Both the position numbers and the translations under genes were made by a program. DNA of 64,000 nucleotides from Cervus elaphus (lineage: Eukaryota; Chordata; Mammalia; Artiodactyla; Cervidae), in assembly GCF_910594005.1 (NCBI RefSeq), contig NC_057845.1, forward strand, positions 5,552,001 to 5,616,000. Direction: 5' to 3'. Each line of letters opens with the position of its first letter. Position 1 is the stretch's first letter. Positions 32,749 through 44,345 of this stretch are shown piece after piece. A model generated the notes under the pieces. That model did no database searches and had not been told where the DNA came from. It saw only the letters and a program-made list of their open reading frames with translations.

Positions 32749-32914
32749 TAGTATGATGTAGGACATTAGTATTGTTATTTGACCCTCCCAAAGATCAAAG
32801 ATAATTATTTAAATATTATTTAAATAAACCCCCTTTTTTCATAAATCATCCATAGTGTGTTTCTGCTGCTTATAAATGAGAATTTGATGAAAAAGTTGGC
32901 CATAATTTAAATTA

Positions 32915-33110
32915 GTGGTTCTAAGCCTAGAGGTACATTAGAGTCTCCTGGGGTGGGGGTGGGGGAAGGGGGTTAGAATATGCTAATGCGCAATCCCATA
33001 CATTGAGCCAGCATTTCCAAGGCTAGGACCTAGGTATCAGTAGTACTTAAAAGTCCTTAGGTGACTCTAATATTCAGCCAGCCTTGAGGACCGTTGGATA
33101 CAGTCTGGTC
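32915..33110. repeat. hAT-Charlie/MER5-type MITE, decayed
   Basis: 'agtggttctaagcctagagg', 'ttagagtctcctgggg' and the end 'ccttgaggaccgttgg' fit an old hAT MITE. Family not asserted. Confidence 0.45.
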
Positions 33111-33574
33111 CCCAAGTGGTTCCAAGTCAATTATTTATATTAGGGGTCCTAATTTTGTGCCCATCGCTGTGCTAGGTGAGAAGAACAGAAGGTGAAACAG
33201 GCTGTCAGGGACCCCCTTGGTCTGCACATCCCACAGTGAGAATGGGGTGTTTGGATTTTCCTTTGAGAAGCAGAGGGAGAGAAAACTGAATGCACACTGC
33301 TGGGGAGAGAAGCAAATCTGTCCAGGAGACCTGTGTTTTGGGTCATCACATCTAGGGGTGGTAAGTGACTCTGAAAGAACGCACTATGAATTCCCAGATG
33401 CTTCCGACAAATTTAAGTGCCTGTAGAACCTTCCACCAGAACTCTCAACTTTGACGTTAATGGGGGGAAAGATGATCGATCTCGAATGGCCTGCAGGCTC
33501 TGAGCTCCTGCCTTCATGGAGATGGAATACAAACCTACTAGCAACATTGTGTGGTTGCTAAGAAAACATGAAGG
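33111..33574. other. Unassigned non-coding sequence
   Basis: No repeat or gene recognised. Confidence 0.3.
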
Positions 33575-34985
33575 AAGAGGAGAGGTTGTTCACAGTAGCA
33601 ACAAAAATATAAAATACTAAGAAAGAAAGGGGCATACAGAATCTGGAGTCAGAAAACTATGAACTTTAAGTTCTTTAAAGCCTACTTAAAAAAAAAAACA
33701 GAATTGAGGTAGTTTAACAAACTAACTATACACCTTCAATAGAATTTCAATCTCTATCCCCAAAAAATTATTTTTGGAACTTGACAGTCATTTTAAGGTT
33801 GAACCAACAGAATGTGTGAAACCGGTCAGTTTTTTTTGTTTGTTTGTTTTTTCAAAAAGAAGCTGAGGCATTGATTTTTACCAGATATTAAAACATATTT
33901 TTTAAGTGACAAAAATATAAACAGAATGATATGGTCTTAGGAACAAACAGATAAGGAACAGAATGAAAAGTAAAGAACTAACTCTACTTATTATAAATAA
34001 TCAGATATGATAAAGATGGAATTCCAATTAAGTGGAGAAGAATGAACCAGTCCATACATCATTTTGGAATAACTGGCTAACCATTTGGAAAAAATCAAGC
34101 AGGATTTCCTCCTCATAACATCCATGGTAATAACTTGCACATGGTTTATATATTTAAAAAAAAAAAAAAGTCAAGGTACCAGAAGGAAAAAGAGGTAAAA
34201 TTTTATGTAAACATGTAGGAAGGAAATGTATAGTAGGAAAAGCTTTCTAAGCATACCACCAAAGGAAATATCAATAAAGTAGCATGCTGGGAGAAATAAT
34301 TATAAAAAATATTTTAGTCTTAGAGTTTTAAAAAAAGAAAAAACATAGAAGGTAAATTATATCTGGGAAAATAGCTGTGATATGTAACATACACAGGATT
34401 TAATATCTTAAAATACAAAGGGATACCTGATGAAAGAAAGAGGCAAATAGTGTAGTATAAAGTAAATGAGATAGAATAAGAACTCTCTATTCCTACAATG
34501 TAAAAAAAAAAAAAGTCAATGTAAAAAAAAAAGCATGCAAAGTCAATAGAAAGCATATGAAAACAAAGCAATGCTACTTTTGGTCTAAAAGATTAGCAAA
34601 GAGGGTGTGGAAAAATAGGTTCACCTCTAAAAAATATAAACCTATAACATCATTTCTGGAAAATAATTAGGTATTGAGTCTTCAGAATCTTGCAAAGATT
34701 CATATCCTTTGGCCCGGGAATCTCCTTTTGGGAATGTCATTCTAAGAAGTGTTGGCATAAAAGCACCAAGAGATAAAGTTAAGCCCATGTTTAGGCATCA
34801 GTGAAGCAAAGAAAGCTTTTCTTTTGAAATGAAAGAGTTGTACTACTTAAAAAAATAATTGTAATAGACTGAGTGACTGAACTGAACTGATAGTGGAACT
34901 ATATATAACTTTGTTCTATATTTTCCAAGTCTCCTATAAATGCGCTATCATATTTTCATAATTTAAAAATTAAAGAAGAAAGAGA
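33575..34985 (+). repeat. L1M ORF2 3' half and 3' UTR, heavily decayed
   Basis: Ordered L1 ORF2 landmarks survive: 'cacagtagcaacaaaaatat' (33592), 'tttttaccagatattaaaac' (33875), 'aataactggctaaccatttg' (34068), 'aaagattagcaaagagggtg' (34587) and 'tatcctttggcccgggaatc' (34700). Riddled with indels and stops. Confidence 0.75.
34867..34890 (+). mobile_element. Minimal BovB 3' tip
   Basis: 'actgagtgactgaactgaac' is the terminal motif of BovB, standing alone inside L1M with 'atag' on both sides. Confidence 0.5.
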
Positions 34986-35022
34986 AAAAAAAGAGTTGTA
35001 GGGATAGGAGAGAGGGAAGGGT

Positions 35023-35243
35023 GTTGTTCAGTCACTCAGTCGTGTCCAACTCTTTCCAACCCCATGGACTGCAGCAGGCCAGACTTCCCTGTCCTTCACC
35101 ACCTCCCAGAGTTTGCTCAAGCTCATGTCCATTGGGTCGATGATACCATTCAACCATCTCATCCTCTGTTACCCCCTTCTCCTGCCCTCAATCTTTCCCA
35201 GCATCAGGGTCTTTTCCAGTGAGTCATCTCTTTGCATCAGGTG
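35023..35243 (-). mobile_element. BovB LINE 3' fragment
   Basis: Reverse BovB: 'ttcagtcactcagtcgtgtc' to 'catctctttgcatcaggtgg'. Confidence 0.95.
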
Positions 35244-35269
35244 GGGAGGAAGGGCAATGTAGAGATAGG

Positions 35270-35458
35270 GGATAAAGAGATATAAACTATTAGATATAAA
35301 ACAAGCTATCAGGACACATTGTACAACATGAAGGATGCAACCAATACGTTATAACTACAAAGGGAGCATAACCTTCAAAAATTGTGAATCACTACATCAT
35401 ACACCTTTAACATATAATACTGTACATCAACTATACTTCAATAAAAATAAAAAAGAAA
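35270..35458 (+). mobile_element. L1 3' UTR tail
   Basis: 'gtacaacatgaaggatgcaa', 'cctttaacatataatactgt', 'catcaactatacttcaataa' plus an A-rich end. Confidence 0.8.
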
Positions 35459-35532
35459 TACATTTGATATTCAAAAATAGACTGGAGGAGCATCATAGTA
35501 GATAAACCAGAATCTTGCTGAACCTTTTTTAT

Positions 35533-35583
35533 GACAGTCCATGGGGTCGCAAAGAGTCGGACACGACTGAGCAACTAAGCACA
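35533..35583 (+). mobile_element. Bov-tA/BovA 3' fragment
   Basis: Only the last ~50 bp: 'gacagtccatggggtcgcaa', 'gagtcggacacgactgagca'. Near-consensus, so young despite its size. Confidence 0.85.
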
Positions 35584-35849
35584 TTTTTATTTTCTCATTT
35601 GAGCTAGGCAAGGAAATGCGGTGGGCAAAACCATGATTTTTATCACTGTTTCATTGATCTTTAGATCTCCATCCACACTCTGCATAAAGATATTTAACCT
35701 ACTACCGTATATAGTAATGAAAAACCAGAAAAAATAGATAAAATAATAAAAGGTTTGTTTCAAATGTATGCACAGTCTTATTACAGAGCTCCTAAGAGTC
35801 TTATAAGTTTTATGCTAGGAACCACTAAAAATTATAATTGCAAATTTCT

Positions 35850-36185
35850 ATTTATAGACATGGAAAGATATCCTCAATTTACGAGGTAAAAAGTAAAGCT
35901 CAAAAACAATCATCTGATAAGATCCTGTCTTTGTTAAGTAAATATTTAAAAGTATATTGAAGCACAGAAAAAGAAGAAAAAAAACCAAAAAACCCGGAAG
36001 AATGAATACAAAAATGGATACAATGAGTGTGGAGGTGAGGAGAGGGGATGGTTGGCATTTTTTAAATCTGTATTTTCTAAAATTAAAAACGAATAACTTC
36101 TGGAATACAGAAAAGATGTTTATGGAAATTTTTAGCTGCTCCATTGTAATAGTTTCTGGAAGAAGGCAGGTATAAATTAATTACT
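35850..36185 (+). repeat. L1M 3' UTR-like sequence
   Basis: 'aatcatctgataagatcctg', 'gaatgaatacaaaaatggat' and 'tttttaaatctgtattttct' follow an old L1 3' end. Confidence 0.45.
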
Positions 36186-36207
36186 TAATTAAAGAAATAT
36201 AGAACAG

Positions 36208-36389
36208 GGACTCCCCTGGTGGTCCAGTGGTTAAGACTCTGCTCTCCCTATGCAAGGGCCCTGGTTCAATCCCTGGTCAGGGAATTAGGTTCCACATGCC
36301 TGCATTCAGCAGTGAAGATCCCACACACAGCAACTAAAACCCAGAGAAGCCAAATTAAAAATACAATTTAAAAAGGAGTATTAAAAAAG
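36208..36389 (+). mobile_element. CHR-type SINE with 17-bp TSD
   Basis: 'ctcccctggtggtccagtgg' head, 'caatccctggtcagggaatt', 'cccagagaagccaaattaaa' tail. TSD aaagaaatatagaacag / aaagaaatacagagcag at 36191-36207 and 36390-36406. Confidence 0.96.
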
Positions 36390-36406
36390 AAAGAAATACA
36401 GAGCAG

Positions 36407-37310
36407 TTGGTCCACATGCCTGGTCCCGTCTCCAAATTACTAGGCACCCTTGACAGTGCTGTGTATTTGCAAGAATGGGTTCTAAAACATTTGATCTTCA
36501 GGCATCTGTCCTCTTCATTTTCTCAGCCACCCTGAGGGTGTCTGGGGATGCTCAGCCTTTGTTAGAGATGAGGGGGCTGAACCCCAGAGAGCTCACCTGT
36601 CCAAGCATCATGAAGAAGGACAGCATCCTTGCTGGGACTAGGCAGGTCCCTGGGGCTACTGCTGTCTGCCCCACAGATGACATTTTTGAGTTCTTTTGCC
36701 ATTCTTGTTGTGCATCCAGTCCAGGCACCTCCTTCTGCAATAGACTCGGGACTTCTCCTTTCCTCCTTTACTGGGGTAGGAGGGATGGGAATGGGGGCCC
36801 CTTATTAGATCAGCATTTGCAGGCCACCATGAAAAGACCACAGCTCATGGGAGAGAGAGCAAGTGAGCAAATTACAATGCCACCTCAAAGGAGACAGTGA
36901 AGACTTAAGTATAGCCCAAAAGGATGACCATCGCCCCCAGGGAGCCACAGGGCTTCAAAGAGGGTTGACACCTGGGGGACGATGCCTTTGGTCCATGGAG
37001 CCTGAAGCTCCCCCCGGGCCTTGCCAGCCTCTCTGGGAGGCCTCACAAAAACTGTCCACATGCCCCTCTCCCGGGACCACAGCAAGGGCCCGTGGGAGCA
37101 GGAAACACTCCCAGAGGCTGACCCCGGCCCTTCCGTCAGCCCTATTTTTGCGTTTTTTTTTTTTTTTTTTCATGTTCTTACCACTGGTTCACATCCAAGC
37201 ATATGTTGCCTTCCAGATGGAGGCAAGCTCAGCCTACATCCCCTGGAACACCGGAGACCATGCTCGGGAGAGAGGCCACCCAAAATTCTGTCTGTGATGT
37301 GTTTGCTGCT
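36407..37310. other. Unassigned sequence with a T19-type run
   Basis: Poly-T around 37152-37170. 36475-36900 is open in one plus frame (141 residues, no family resemblance, alternative frames equally open), so no gene is called. Confidence 0.35.
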
Positions 37311-37511
37311 GGTGAAGTGAAGTGAAAGTCACTCAGTCGTGTCTGACTCTTTGTGACCCCATGGACTATACAGTCCGTGGAATTCTCCAGGCCAGAACAC
37401 TGGAGTGGGTCGCCGTTCCCTTCTCCAGCGGATCTTCCCAACCCAGGGATCAAACCCAGGTCTCCGGCAGTGCTGGCGGACTCTTTCCCAGCTGAGCCCC
37501 CGGGGGAGCCC
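37311..37511 (-). mobile_element. Bov-tA SINE
   Basis: Reverse Bov-tA from 'gtgaagtgaaagtcactcag' to 'gctgagcccccgggggagcc'. Confidence 0.95.
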
Positions 37512-38052
37512 TTGTTGCCAGTGCAGAAGGGGTGAGACTCAGGGAGCCTGCAGTCTGCAGTGATCTCAGTGCCTCAGCTGCTGTCTCTCTGGACTGGGGC
37601 TACTAATTCTCCACGCAGAGCTATTAGAGGACTGAGTTAGTTCAGACACAAGGCCTAACATCAGTTACCACTTGGACCACAGTCTCTTCTTTGGGAAAAA
37701 TGAACAAGTTGCTGGTGTAGCCTTGTGACCTCAACCAGCTCCACTCTCTGGGAGCCACGCTCTTCCCCTCCCAGAGCTAAGAGCTCTCACACATGGGATG
37801 GCTCTTCACATGGCCATAGGTTTTCCTGAGAAGATTTGGTTAATATCCATTAGGTAGACACTCTAATTAGACTATCTCTTGTTTTTCTAGAAAAATATGG
37901 TTTTTAGCCTTCTATTCTGGCCTACTATTATATAGGGTTCTTTTATCCTTTCTTTAAAAAAAAAATCTGTTTGCAGGGCAGTAATAGAGATGCAGACATA
38001 GAGAGCAGACTTGTGGACACTGCAAGGGAAGGAGAGGTAGGATGAACTGAGA
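37512..38052. other. Unassigned non-coding sequence
   Basis: No repeat or gene recognised. Confidence 0.3.
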
Positions 38053-39530
38053 TGTTGTTCAGTTGCCCGGTCATGTCCAACTCTGCAATCCCATGGACTG
38101 CAGGGCGCCAGGCCTCCCTGTCCCTCACCATCTCCCAGTTTGCCCCAGTTCATGTTCATTGCATCTGTGATGCTGTCCAGCCATCTCATCCTCTGACAGC
38201 ATCTTCTCCTTCTGCCCTCAATCTTTCGAGCAGCAGGGACTTTTCCAATAAGATGTCTGTTCCCATCAGATGACCAAAATACTGGAGCTTTAGCTTCAGC
38301 ATCAGTCCGTCCAGTGAATATTCAGGGTTGATCTCCCTTAAGATTAACTCCTTGCTGTCCAAGGGACTTTCAGGAGTCTTCTCCAGCACCACAGTTCGAA
38401 GGCATCAATTCTTTGACATTCTGCCTTCTTTACAGTCCAGCTCTTACATGACCACTGGGAAGACCATAGCCTTGACTATACAGCCCTTTGTCAGCAGACT
38501 AATGTTTCTGATTTTCAACACCCTGTCTAGGTTTGTCATCACTTTCCTGCCAAGCAATAGTTTTCTGATTTCCTGGCTACAGTCACCATCTACAGTGATT
38601 TTGGAGACCAAGAAGAGGAAATCTGTCACATCTTCCACCTCGTCCCCGTCTATTTGCCATGCAGTAATGGGGCCAGATGCCATGATCTTAGTTTTTTTAT
38701 ATTTAGTCTTAAACCAGATTTTTCACTCTTCTCCTTCACCCTCATCAAGAGGCTCTTTAGTTCCTCTTCACTTTCTGCCACTGAATGGTATCATCCTCCT
38801 ATCTGAGGTTGTTGATGTTTCTCTGCCTGTCTAGATTCCAGCTTGTAACTCCTCCAGCCCAGCATCTCTCATGATATGCCCAGCATACAGATTAAACAAA
38901 CAGGGTGACAACAGAGAGCCCTGTTGGACTCCTTTCTCAATCTTGAACCAATCGGTTGTTCCATACAAGGTTCTAACTGTTGCTTCTTGATCTGCATACA
39001 AGTTTCTGAGGAGATAGGTAAAATGATCTGATATTCCCATCTCTGTAAGAGCTTTCTACAGTTTATCATGATCCACACAATTAAAGATGTTTTTCTGAAA
39101 TTCCCTTGCTTTCTCTATAATCCAGCGAATGTTGGCAATTTGTTCCTCTCCCTTTTCTAAACCCATCTTGGACATCTGGAAGTTCTTGGTTCCCATAAAG
39201 CTGAAGACCAGCATGCAAGATTTTAAGCATGACCTTACTAGCTTGGGAGACGAGTGTGATTGTCTGATGGTTAGCACATTCTTTGGTACTACCCTTCTTG
39301 AGATCTGGGAGGAGGATTGCCACATTTTCCAGTCCTGTAGCCACTGCTGGGTCTTCAAAATTTGCTGACATAATGAATGCAAAACCCTGATGGCATCATC
39401 CTTTTGGGATTTGAATAGTTTTGCTGGAATTTCATCGCATACACTAGCTTTATTAACAGCAGTGATTTTTAAGGCCTACTTGACTTTGCACTCCAGAATG
39501 TGTGACTCTGGGTGACTAGCCATCATAATA
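38053..39530 (-). mobile_element. BovB LINE, longest copy in the window (5'-truncated, ~1.5 kb)
   Basis: BovB 3' UTR begins at 'tgttcagttgcccggtcatg' and the element runs leftward on the minus strand into ORF2. Peptide remnants lie in at least three frames, so it is frameshifted. BovB is an RTE-clade LINE known to have spread horizontally between squamates and ruminants, and it supplies the retrotransposition machinery used by Bov-tA-type SINEs. Confidence 0.97.
38444..39382 (-). pseudogene. BovB ORF2 remnant (reverse transcriptase, broken)
   Basis: Minus-strand pieces match the RTE reverse transcriptase: GFRKGRGT near 39150-39175; GVQQGSLLSPCLFNLY, the RT palm motif, near 38870-38940; and MASGPI.. 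with LVKAMVFPVVM-like sequence (GCIVKAMVFPVVM) at 38444-38683. The catalytic YADD tetrad would fall at 38790-38801. There the codons read GAT GAT for the aspartates, but the alanine codon is GAG and the tyrosine codon is TAG stop (plus-strand cta at 38799-38801). Frameshifts separate the pieces. Non-functional. Confidence 0.9.
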
Positions 39531-39594
39531 ATCTGGTTCATTAAGATCTACACATTAAGATTCAGTTCATTAAGATCTTTACACATTGCAATAT

Positions 39595-39800
39595 GAAACA
39601 TAGACAGCTAGTGGGAAGATGCTGTATACACAGAGAGCTCAGCGCAGCTCTCAGTGACAACCTAGAGGGCTAGGGTGGGGGGCGGGGTGGAAGGGAGGTT
39701 CAAGAAGGAGGGGACATACGTATACTTATGGCTGATTCACTTATGGCAGAAACCAACACAACATTGTAAAGCCATTATCCTTCAATTAAAAAAAAACTAT
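39595..39800 (+). mobile_element. L1 3' UTR tail
   Basis: 'gggaagatgctgtatacaca', 'gacaacctagagggctaggg', 'ggctgattcacttatggcag', 'caacattgtaaagccattat' then the A tail. The same family as 46708-46903. Confidence 0.92.
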
Positions 39801-40542
39801 CCAACTGCTTGCCTTTCATGGAAGGATAGAAAGTGCGTCATTCCTGGAGGGACTTTGTAAATGATTTAATATCTTAGATGAAAGCAAATTTACTGTCAGA
39901 TAGATGCAAAGCTAATATTGATTTTTTAAATTTTATTTTGGCCTGACTCTGCCCAGCTGCAGAGATCTCAAGTGAGAAACTGGTCTTTCAGCTCGAGGGT
40001 TCCATGGTGATGCATTCACGGCTGGCCAAGCAGGAAGCAGCTGTCAGGAGGCAGATTGTCAGTGGAGGTGGGTGAGGAGAGGATGGAGCAAGGCTTTGGT
40101 CCAGGGCTTTCTGAGCTTGGAGTGTGTGGAGACAGAGTAGGACGGAGCCCCGCAGAGACCGGTGAGCTGCTTGGAGAGCTCATCCTGGGAGCTCAGGCTG
40201 GGAGAATTGAACAGCAGGGACTTGCATGCCTGCCTCCCTTCCTTCCCTCTGTGACTCGAGACCTTCGCCTGCCTCTTCCCCATTCTTCAGCAGGGGTACA
40301 GGAGGCTGGGGAGCCAACCCAGCAAAACTCAGTGACTTAGGATAACAACCAACAGTCCCACCTCTGCTCACAGTTCTGCAGACTGGGTTGGACCTAGCTG
40401 GGAACCTCTGCCGTCTTGCCGAGGGTCGTTCATGCAATTATCATCAGATATCTGGAGACTGCACCAGGACTCCCTGATGGATTGGCTTCTATCTCACCTC
40501 CAGTTAAGAATGGCTGGCTGGTGAAGATCTCTCTAAGTCAAA
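39801..40542. other. Unassigned non-coding sequence
   Basis: 39925-39945 may be the edge of a SINE T-stretch. Otherwise nothing recognised. Confidence 0.3.
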
Positions 40543-40604
40543 TGGGCGTGCGTGCTAAGTCACCTCAGTTGTGTCCGACTCTGGGCGACCCTATGGACCG
40601 CTTG
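40543..40604 (-). mobile_element. BovA fragment
   Basis: 'gtgctaagtcacctcagttg' and 'tgtccgactctgggcgaccc', about 60 bp. Confidence 0.8.
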
Positions 40605-41235
40605 CTCAAATGTACGGGACAAAACACCGCTACCAGGAACCTGAATGACCAAGAAAACACAGCACAGTTAAAGTAAGAAAACAGACCTCCAGTAATCAAC
40701 ATGGCAGCAATGGAAATCTGTGAGCTGCCTTCAAATGCATTAAAAACAATCATGGTCCGACAAAGCGTGGAGAAAGACTTTCACCTCCCAAGGCTTGGAA
40801 TCCAGGGAGATAATAATACACTGAAGAGCATTTCCTCATTTTCAAATCATATCACAAGGGTTTCCTCAATTCAGACCCAGCTTTCATCAACTCCACTTTA
40901 AGGAGGAAAGAGGGACACACGCGGAGCTGATGACTTGGCCCAGGTCAGGGTGCCTAGTGTCCCAGAGAGGACTCCAAGTTGGGCCTGCTGCTTCCTGTCC
41001 GTGCCCGTCCCAGCGCTGGCCACACTGAGCACCCTTGGGCAGGTGCTCTCATGCCCACGCCCAACAGTAGGGAGCCCAGAGTGGGTGAGTAACCTCCCTG
41101 TGGTCACCCAGCTGGATGGCGGGAGCCTGTGGGTCTGCCCTCCTGGGCTCTGCTGCAGCTCACCTGACTCCTCTGAGACTCCACCACGGGCCTGTCCACC
41201 CTCGTATGCCTTGTTTTACAGCCTGATTGTGCATC
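40605..41235. other. Unassigned sequence
   Basis: An open plus frame of 201 residues spans 40935-41540 but its downstream third lies in a Bov-tA, and it has no family resemblance. Not called. Confidence 0.35.
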
Positions 41236-41373
41236 CATTCTCCAGGCAAGAATGCTGGAATGGGTTGCCATGCCTTCCTCCAAGGATCTTCCTGACCCAG
41301 GGATCGAACCTGCGTGGGCAGTTTCCTGCGTTGGCAGGTGGGTTCCTTACCACAAGTGCCACCGGGGAAGCCC
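41236..41373 (-). mobile_element. Bov-tA SINE fragment
   Basis: Body and head in reverse: 'ctccaggcaagaatgctgga' to 'gtgccaccggggaagccc'. The 3' end of the SINE is missing. Confidence 0.92.
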
Positions 41374-41937
41374 TACTGACTTGCTTACAACATCTCATTT
41401 TATTGAGGCCAGGTGGCCAGCCCAAGGTCATCTATCAAGTTGGAGTGGATCACAAAGACAGGATCCCTTTGGAGTCTTCCAATGCCAGCCCAGGGCACTT
41501 CTCCCACCCATGGGGCCTGGTGCCACACAGTTTGGTCTGAGTTACAGTGACAATAGCTGAAAGCTCATCAGTCCTCCTGTGCTTATCGCCGTGATCTGAA
41601 CCTGAGACAAGGGATGGAGCTTCAGACAAGGGATGCTGAAGACATCCTTGAGCATGTCCGTGAGCTGAAGACAAGGATGGAGCTACTGGGAAAGAACTGA
41701 GGTCCATTAAAGAATGGTCCAAGGAGGGGGAACGTCGGAGTCAGTTCCTCTTGCTAGATGGATTCAAATTCAGAAGGGACAGTCACCACCCTGGGTGTGA
41801 GAGGCGATCCATCAGCAGAAGGTAAATCGCCTTGATCTCCAAGCTCCTTTCTACACAGAGAGGAAACAGGGGTTATCTCCCATGAACTTGGAAACTCAGC
41901 TGTAAGTGGACCCTTATGGAAAAGCCAACTGTTTGGG
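41374..41937. other. Unassigned non-coding sequence
   Basis: 41580-41690 holds short direct repeats of 'gacaagggatgga' type. No gene recognised. Confidence 0.3.
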
Positions 41938-42310
41938 GTTAAATTGTTTCTGTCTCCCCCAAATTCACATGCAGAAGCCCTAACCCCCAGGACCCCAGAA
42001 TGTAACCAACGTGTGAACCTAGGGTTGATGCAGATGGGATTAGGCAACTGGAGTAGGCAGGCCCCTTGTCCAGCGTGACTGTCTTTATAAAAGGGGGACG
42101 TTAGGATGCAGACGTGCACACGGGGAGAAGGCCCGTGAAGGTGAAGGCAGAGACGGGGCTGACGCACCTCCAGGCCAAGGACACCAAAGGGAGCCCGGAA
42201 AGCACCAGGAGCTAGAGGAGGGGCCCAAAGCTTCTCCCTCCCCGCTCTCAGGAGGCAGCGACCCTGCCAACCCTTGGACCTCCTCCTCTCAGCCTCTAGA
42301 CTCGTGGGAC
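41938..42310 (+). mobile_element. MaLR/MLT1-like LTR
   Basis: 'ctcccccaaattcacatgca', 'gaagccctaacccccaggac', 'gactgtctttataaaagggg', 'cagcctctagactcgtggga' are in the order of the family. GC-rich variant. Confidence 0.65.
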
Positions 42311-42984
42311 GATGCATGGGCGTGGTGGTCCTCCACTAGGACGGCCCGAGCAGACTCCAGCTCCAATGCAGGGCTCCTTCTCCAACCCACTGGGGACAGG
42401 CCCCTTTGTTACCCTCAGCAACGGCCCGTGTTGCTGCCCTGTTACTCCAATGCTTTCAAGGGCCTGGCTGCCAAAGGGTTGATGGCCGGAGACAAAGCCA
42501 TCCTCGAAATGATCAGCGGTGGGGCAGCTGCCTCCTCCGGGCCCCCTGTGTGAAAGCAGCCCTCCTGGGCCCGGGAAGCTCTAGCTCTCCTGATGTTTAG
42601 CATGATCATCAGGCGTGTGGTGGGCAGCCGTCTCCTGGTCAGTGGTCAGAGGCCCTCTGCTCAGATGAAAGCGCCCAAAGAGCCACAAGGACAAAGGGAG
42701 GGAGTAGATAAAGAGGCACCTGGGCGGCCAGAAGCCCTGCTCCTCTGTCCCCTAAGGACTGGCCTTTACAGCTGGGCTCCCTTTATCCAGGCGAGGGTTT
42801 CATTTGAGCCACCAGGTCTCTGACTTCGACCCAGATTCACACCAGCAGTGCGGAAGCTGAATGCACGTTTAGAAGCCAGGACCCACAGACCTTAGCATCC
42901 TGGGGGTGAGCCCCCTGGGGAAGGCCCAGGATTAGAAGGCCAGGGGTCATGGCCACCATCATCTCCCAGGGCCTCTGTAGTGAC
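42311..42984. other. Unassigned non-coding sequence
   Basis: GC-moderate; no repeat or gene recognised. Confidence 0.3.
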
Positions 42985-43430
42985 AACTCACATCCCTCCA
43001 GTGCTCACTGCATGAGGCATTTCGAGTGTGTTGCATCTTTCATCTAATCCTTGCTGGGGGCGTTTGAGGGGGTGGACCATTAGCGCATCATTACTACACC
43101 CTAGGGATTCCCCAATGGCTCAGTGGTAAAGAATCCACCAGCAAAGGGGAAAATGCAGGAGACGCAGGTTTGATCTTTGGGTCAGGAAAGACCCCCAGGA
43201 GGAGGGCATGGCAATATTCTTGCCTAGAGAATCCCCTGGACAGAGGAGGCTGGAGGGTTGCACTCCATAGGGTTGAAAAGAGTCAGATGCGACAGAAGCA
43301 AGTGAGCAGGCATACTGCATCTCACAGACACAAGGAAAGTGAGACCCAGAGGGCCTTGCCCAAGGCTGCAGAGCTCTAGAGGGTGGAGCCAAGCTCTGAG
43401 CATGTAACCACTGTGCTAAACAGCCTCGTC
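42985..43430 (-). repeat. MIR SINE split by a Bov-tA
   Basis: Left part 'gtgctcactgcatgaggcat', 'catctttcatctaatccttg'. The right part resumes with 'agacacaaggaaagtgagac' and 'gggccttgcccaaggctgca'. Bov-tA 43104-43310 sits between. Confidence 0.7.
43104..43310 (+). mobile_element. Bov-tA SINE
   Basis: 'ggattccccaatggctcagt' to 'gtcagatgcgacagaagcaa'. The 'aacccactccag' segment is deleted. Confidence 0.93.
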
Positions 43431-43608
43431 TTGGCTGTGTCCACCCCACTGGGAGTGTCCTCGGCAGAGGGTGGGCAGACCAGGAGGACTGGGAGAGTCC
43501 CCCGAGTCATGAAGGGCAAGGTCGAGGGCCTGGTTTCCAGATATTTTGTTTCCCTCTGGAGCCTGCTGACCTTGGCATTGGTACAGTCCCCATTTTTTTT
43601 TTTTTTTT

Positions 43609-43735
43609 GCAAAGAGGCTGAGGTCTAGTGAGGTGAAGTGACTGGCCCCCAAATCCCAGAGCAAATCAGTGGCAGAACCAGGCCAGGAGCGAATGCCCTG
43701 GTTTCCAATCCAGCAATCTCTGTTAAATACCATGT
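43609..43735 (-). repeat. MIR SINE
   Basis: 'gaggctgaggtctagtgagg', 'aagtgactggcccccaaatc', 'cagagcaaatcagtggcaga'. Confidence 0.7.
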
Positions 43736-44202
43736 TCCATCTTAGCAAGGAGGAGTCATTTTCTCCCACCACTGAGAGATTCATAAAGAATGCCGCAAGA
43801 TCGCTTCTGATCCCTGAGGCCGTGACGTGTTTGGTCAGGTCTGCCGTGGCAGATATTCTGTGGTGGAGTTTGAGAAATGGGGCAGATACAGCTGCTTTCA
43901 ATTGAGGCAAATACCCAACTTGTGCAAGGCAGAGTCCCTTGAGGAGGGGCAAACGCCAGCTGGATCTCCCAGAACAATATTTTAGGTGTGACGTTGAGTG
44001 AGCCAACCTTTCGCTAAAAGTCCATCCCTCCTCCTATGCTTATTGTACTGATCACTGATTCATGTCAGCTGAAGACAAGGGAATCATTTTAGTACCATAT
44101 TCAAAGACAATTCAGAGACAGACAGCAAGTGTTGGCAGTTCTTGAGGCAAGTCTACAAACTTTTTCCATCCATTCTAAGAATGGACCATTCACCTCTCTG
44201 TT
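43736..44202. other. Unassigned non-coding sequence
   Basis: A minus frame of 196 residues (43416-44006) crosses MIR and a poly-A run, so it is not a gene. Confidence 0.35.
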
Positions 44203-44345
44203 CACCTCTCCACCCACCCATACATCCATTCATCTTTCCATCCATCCATCCGTCTGTCCATCTATCCATCCATCAGCCCATCGATCCATCCATCCATCCA
44301 ACCATTGACCACTTCATCCCTCCATTTATTCACTCTTCCTTACTC
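44203..44345. repeat. (TCCA)n microsatellite, imperfect
   Basis: Runs of tccatccatccatcc interrupted by gtctgtcca, agcccatcg and similar. Confidence 0.95.

Noticed and set aside
43416..44006. 196-residue minus-strand ORF
   Set aside because: Crosses a poly-A run (giving KKKKK) and a MIR.
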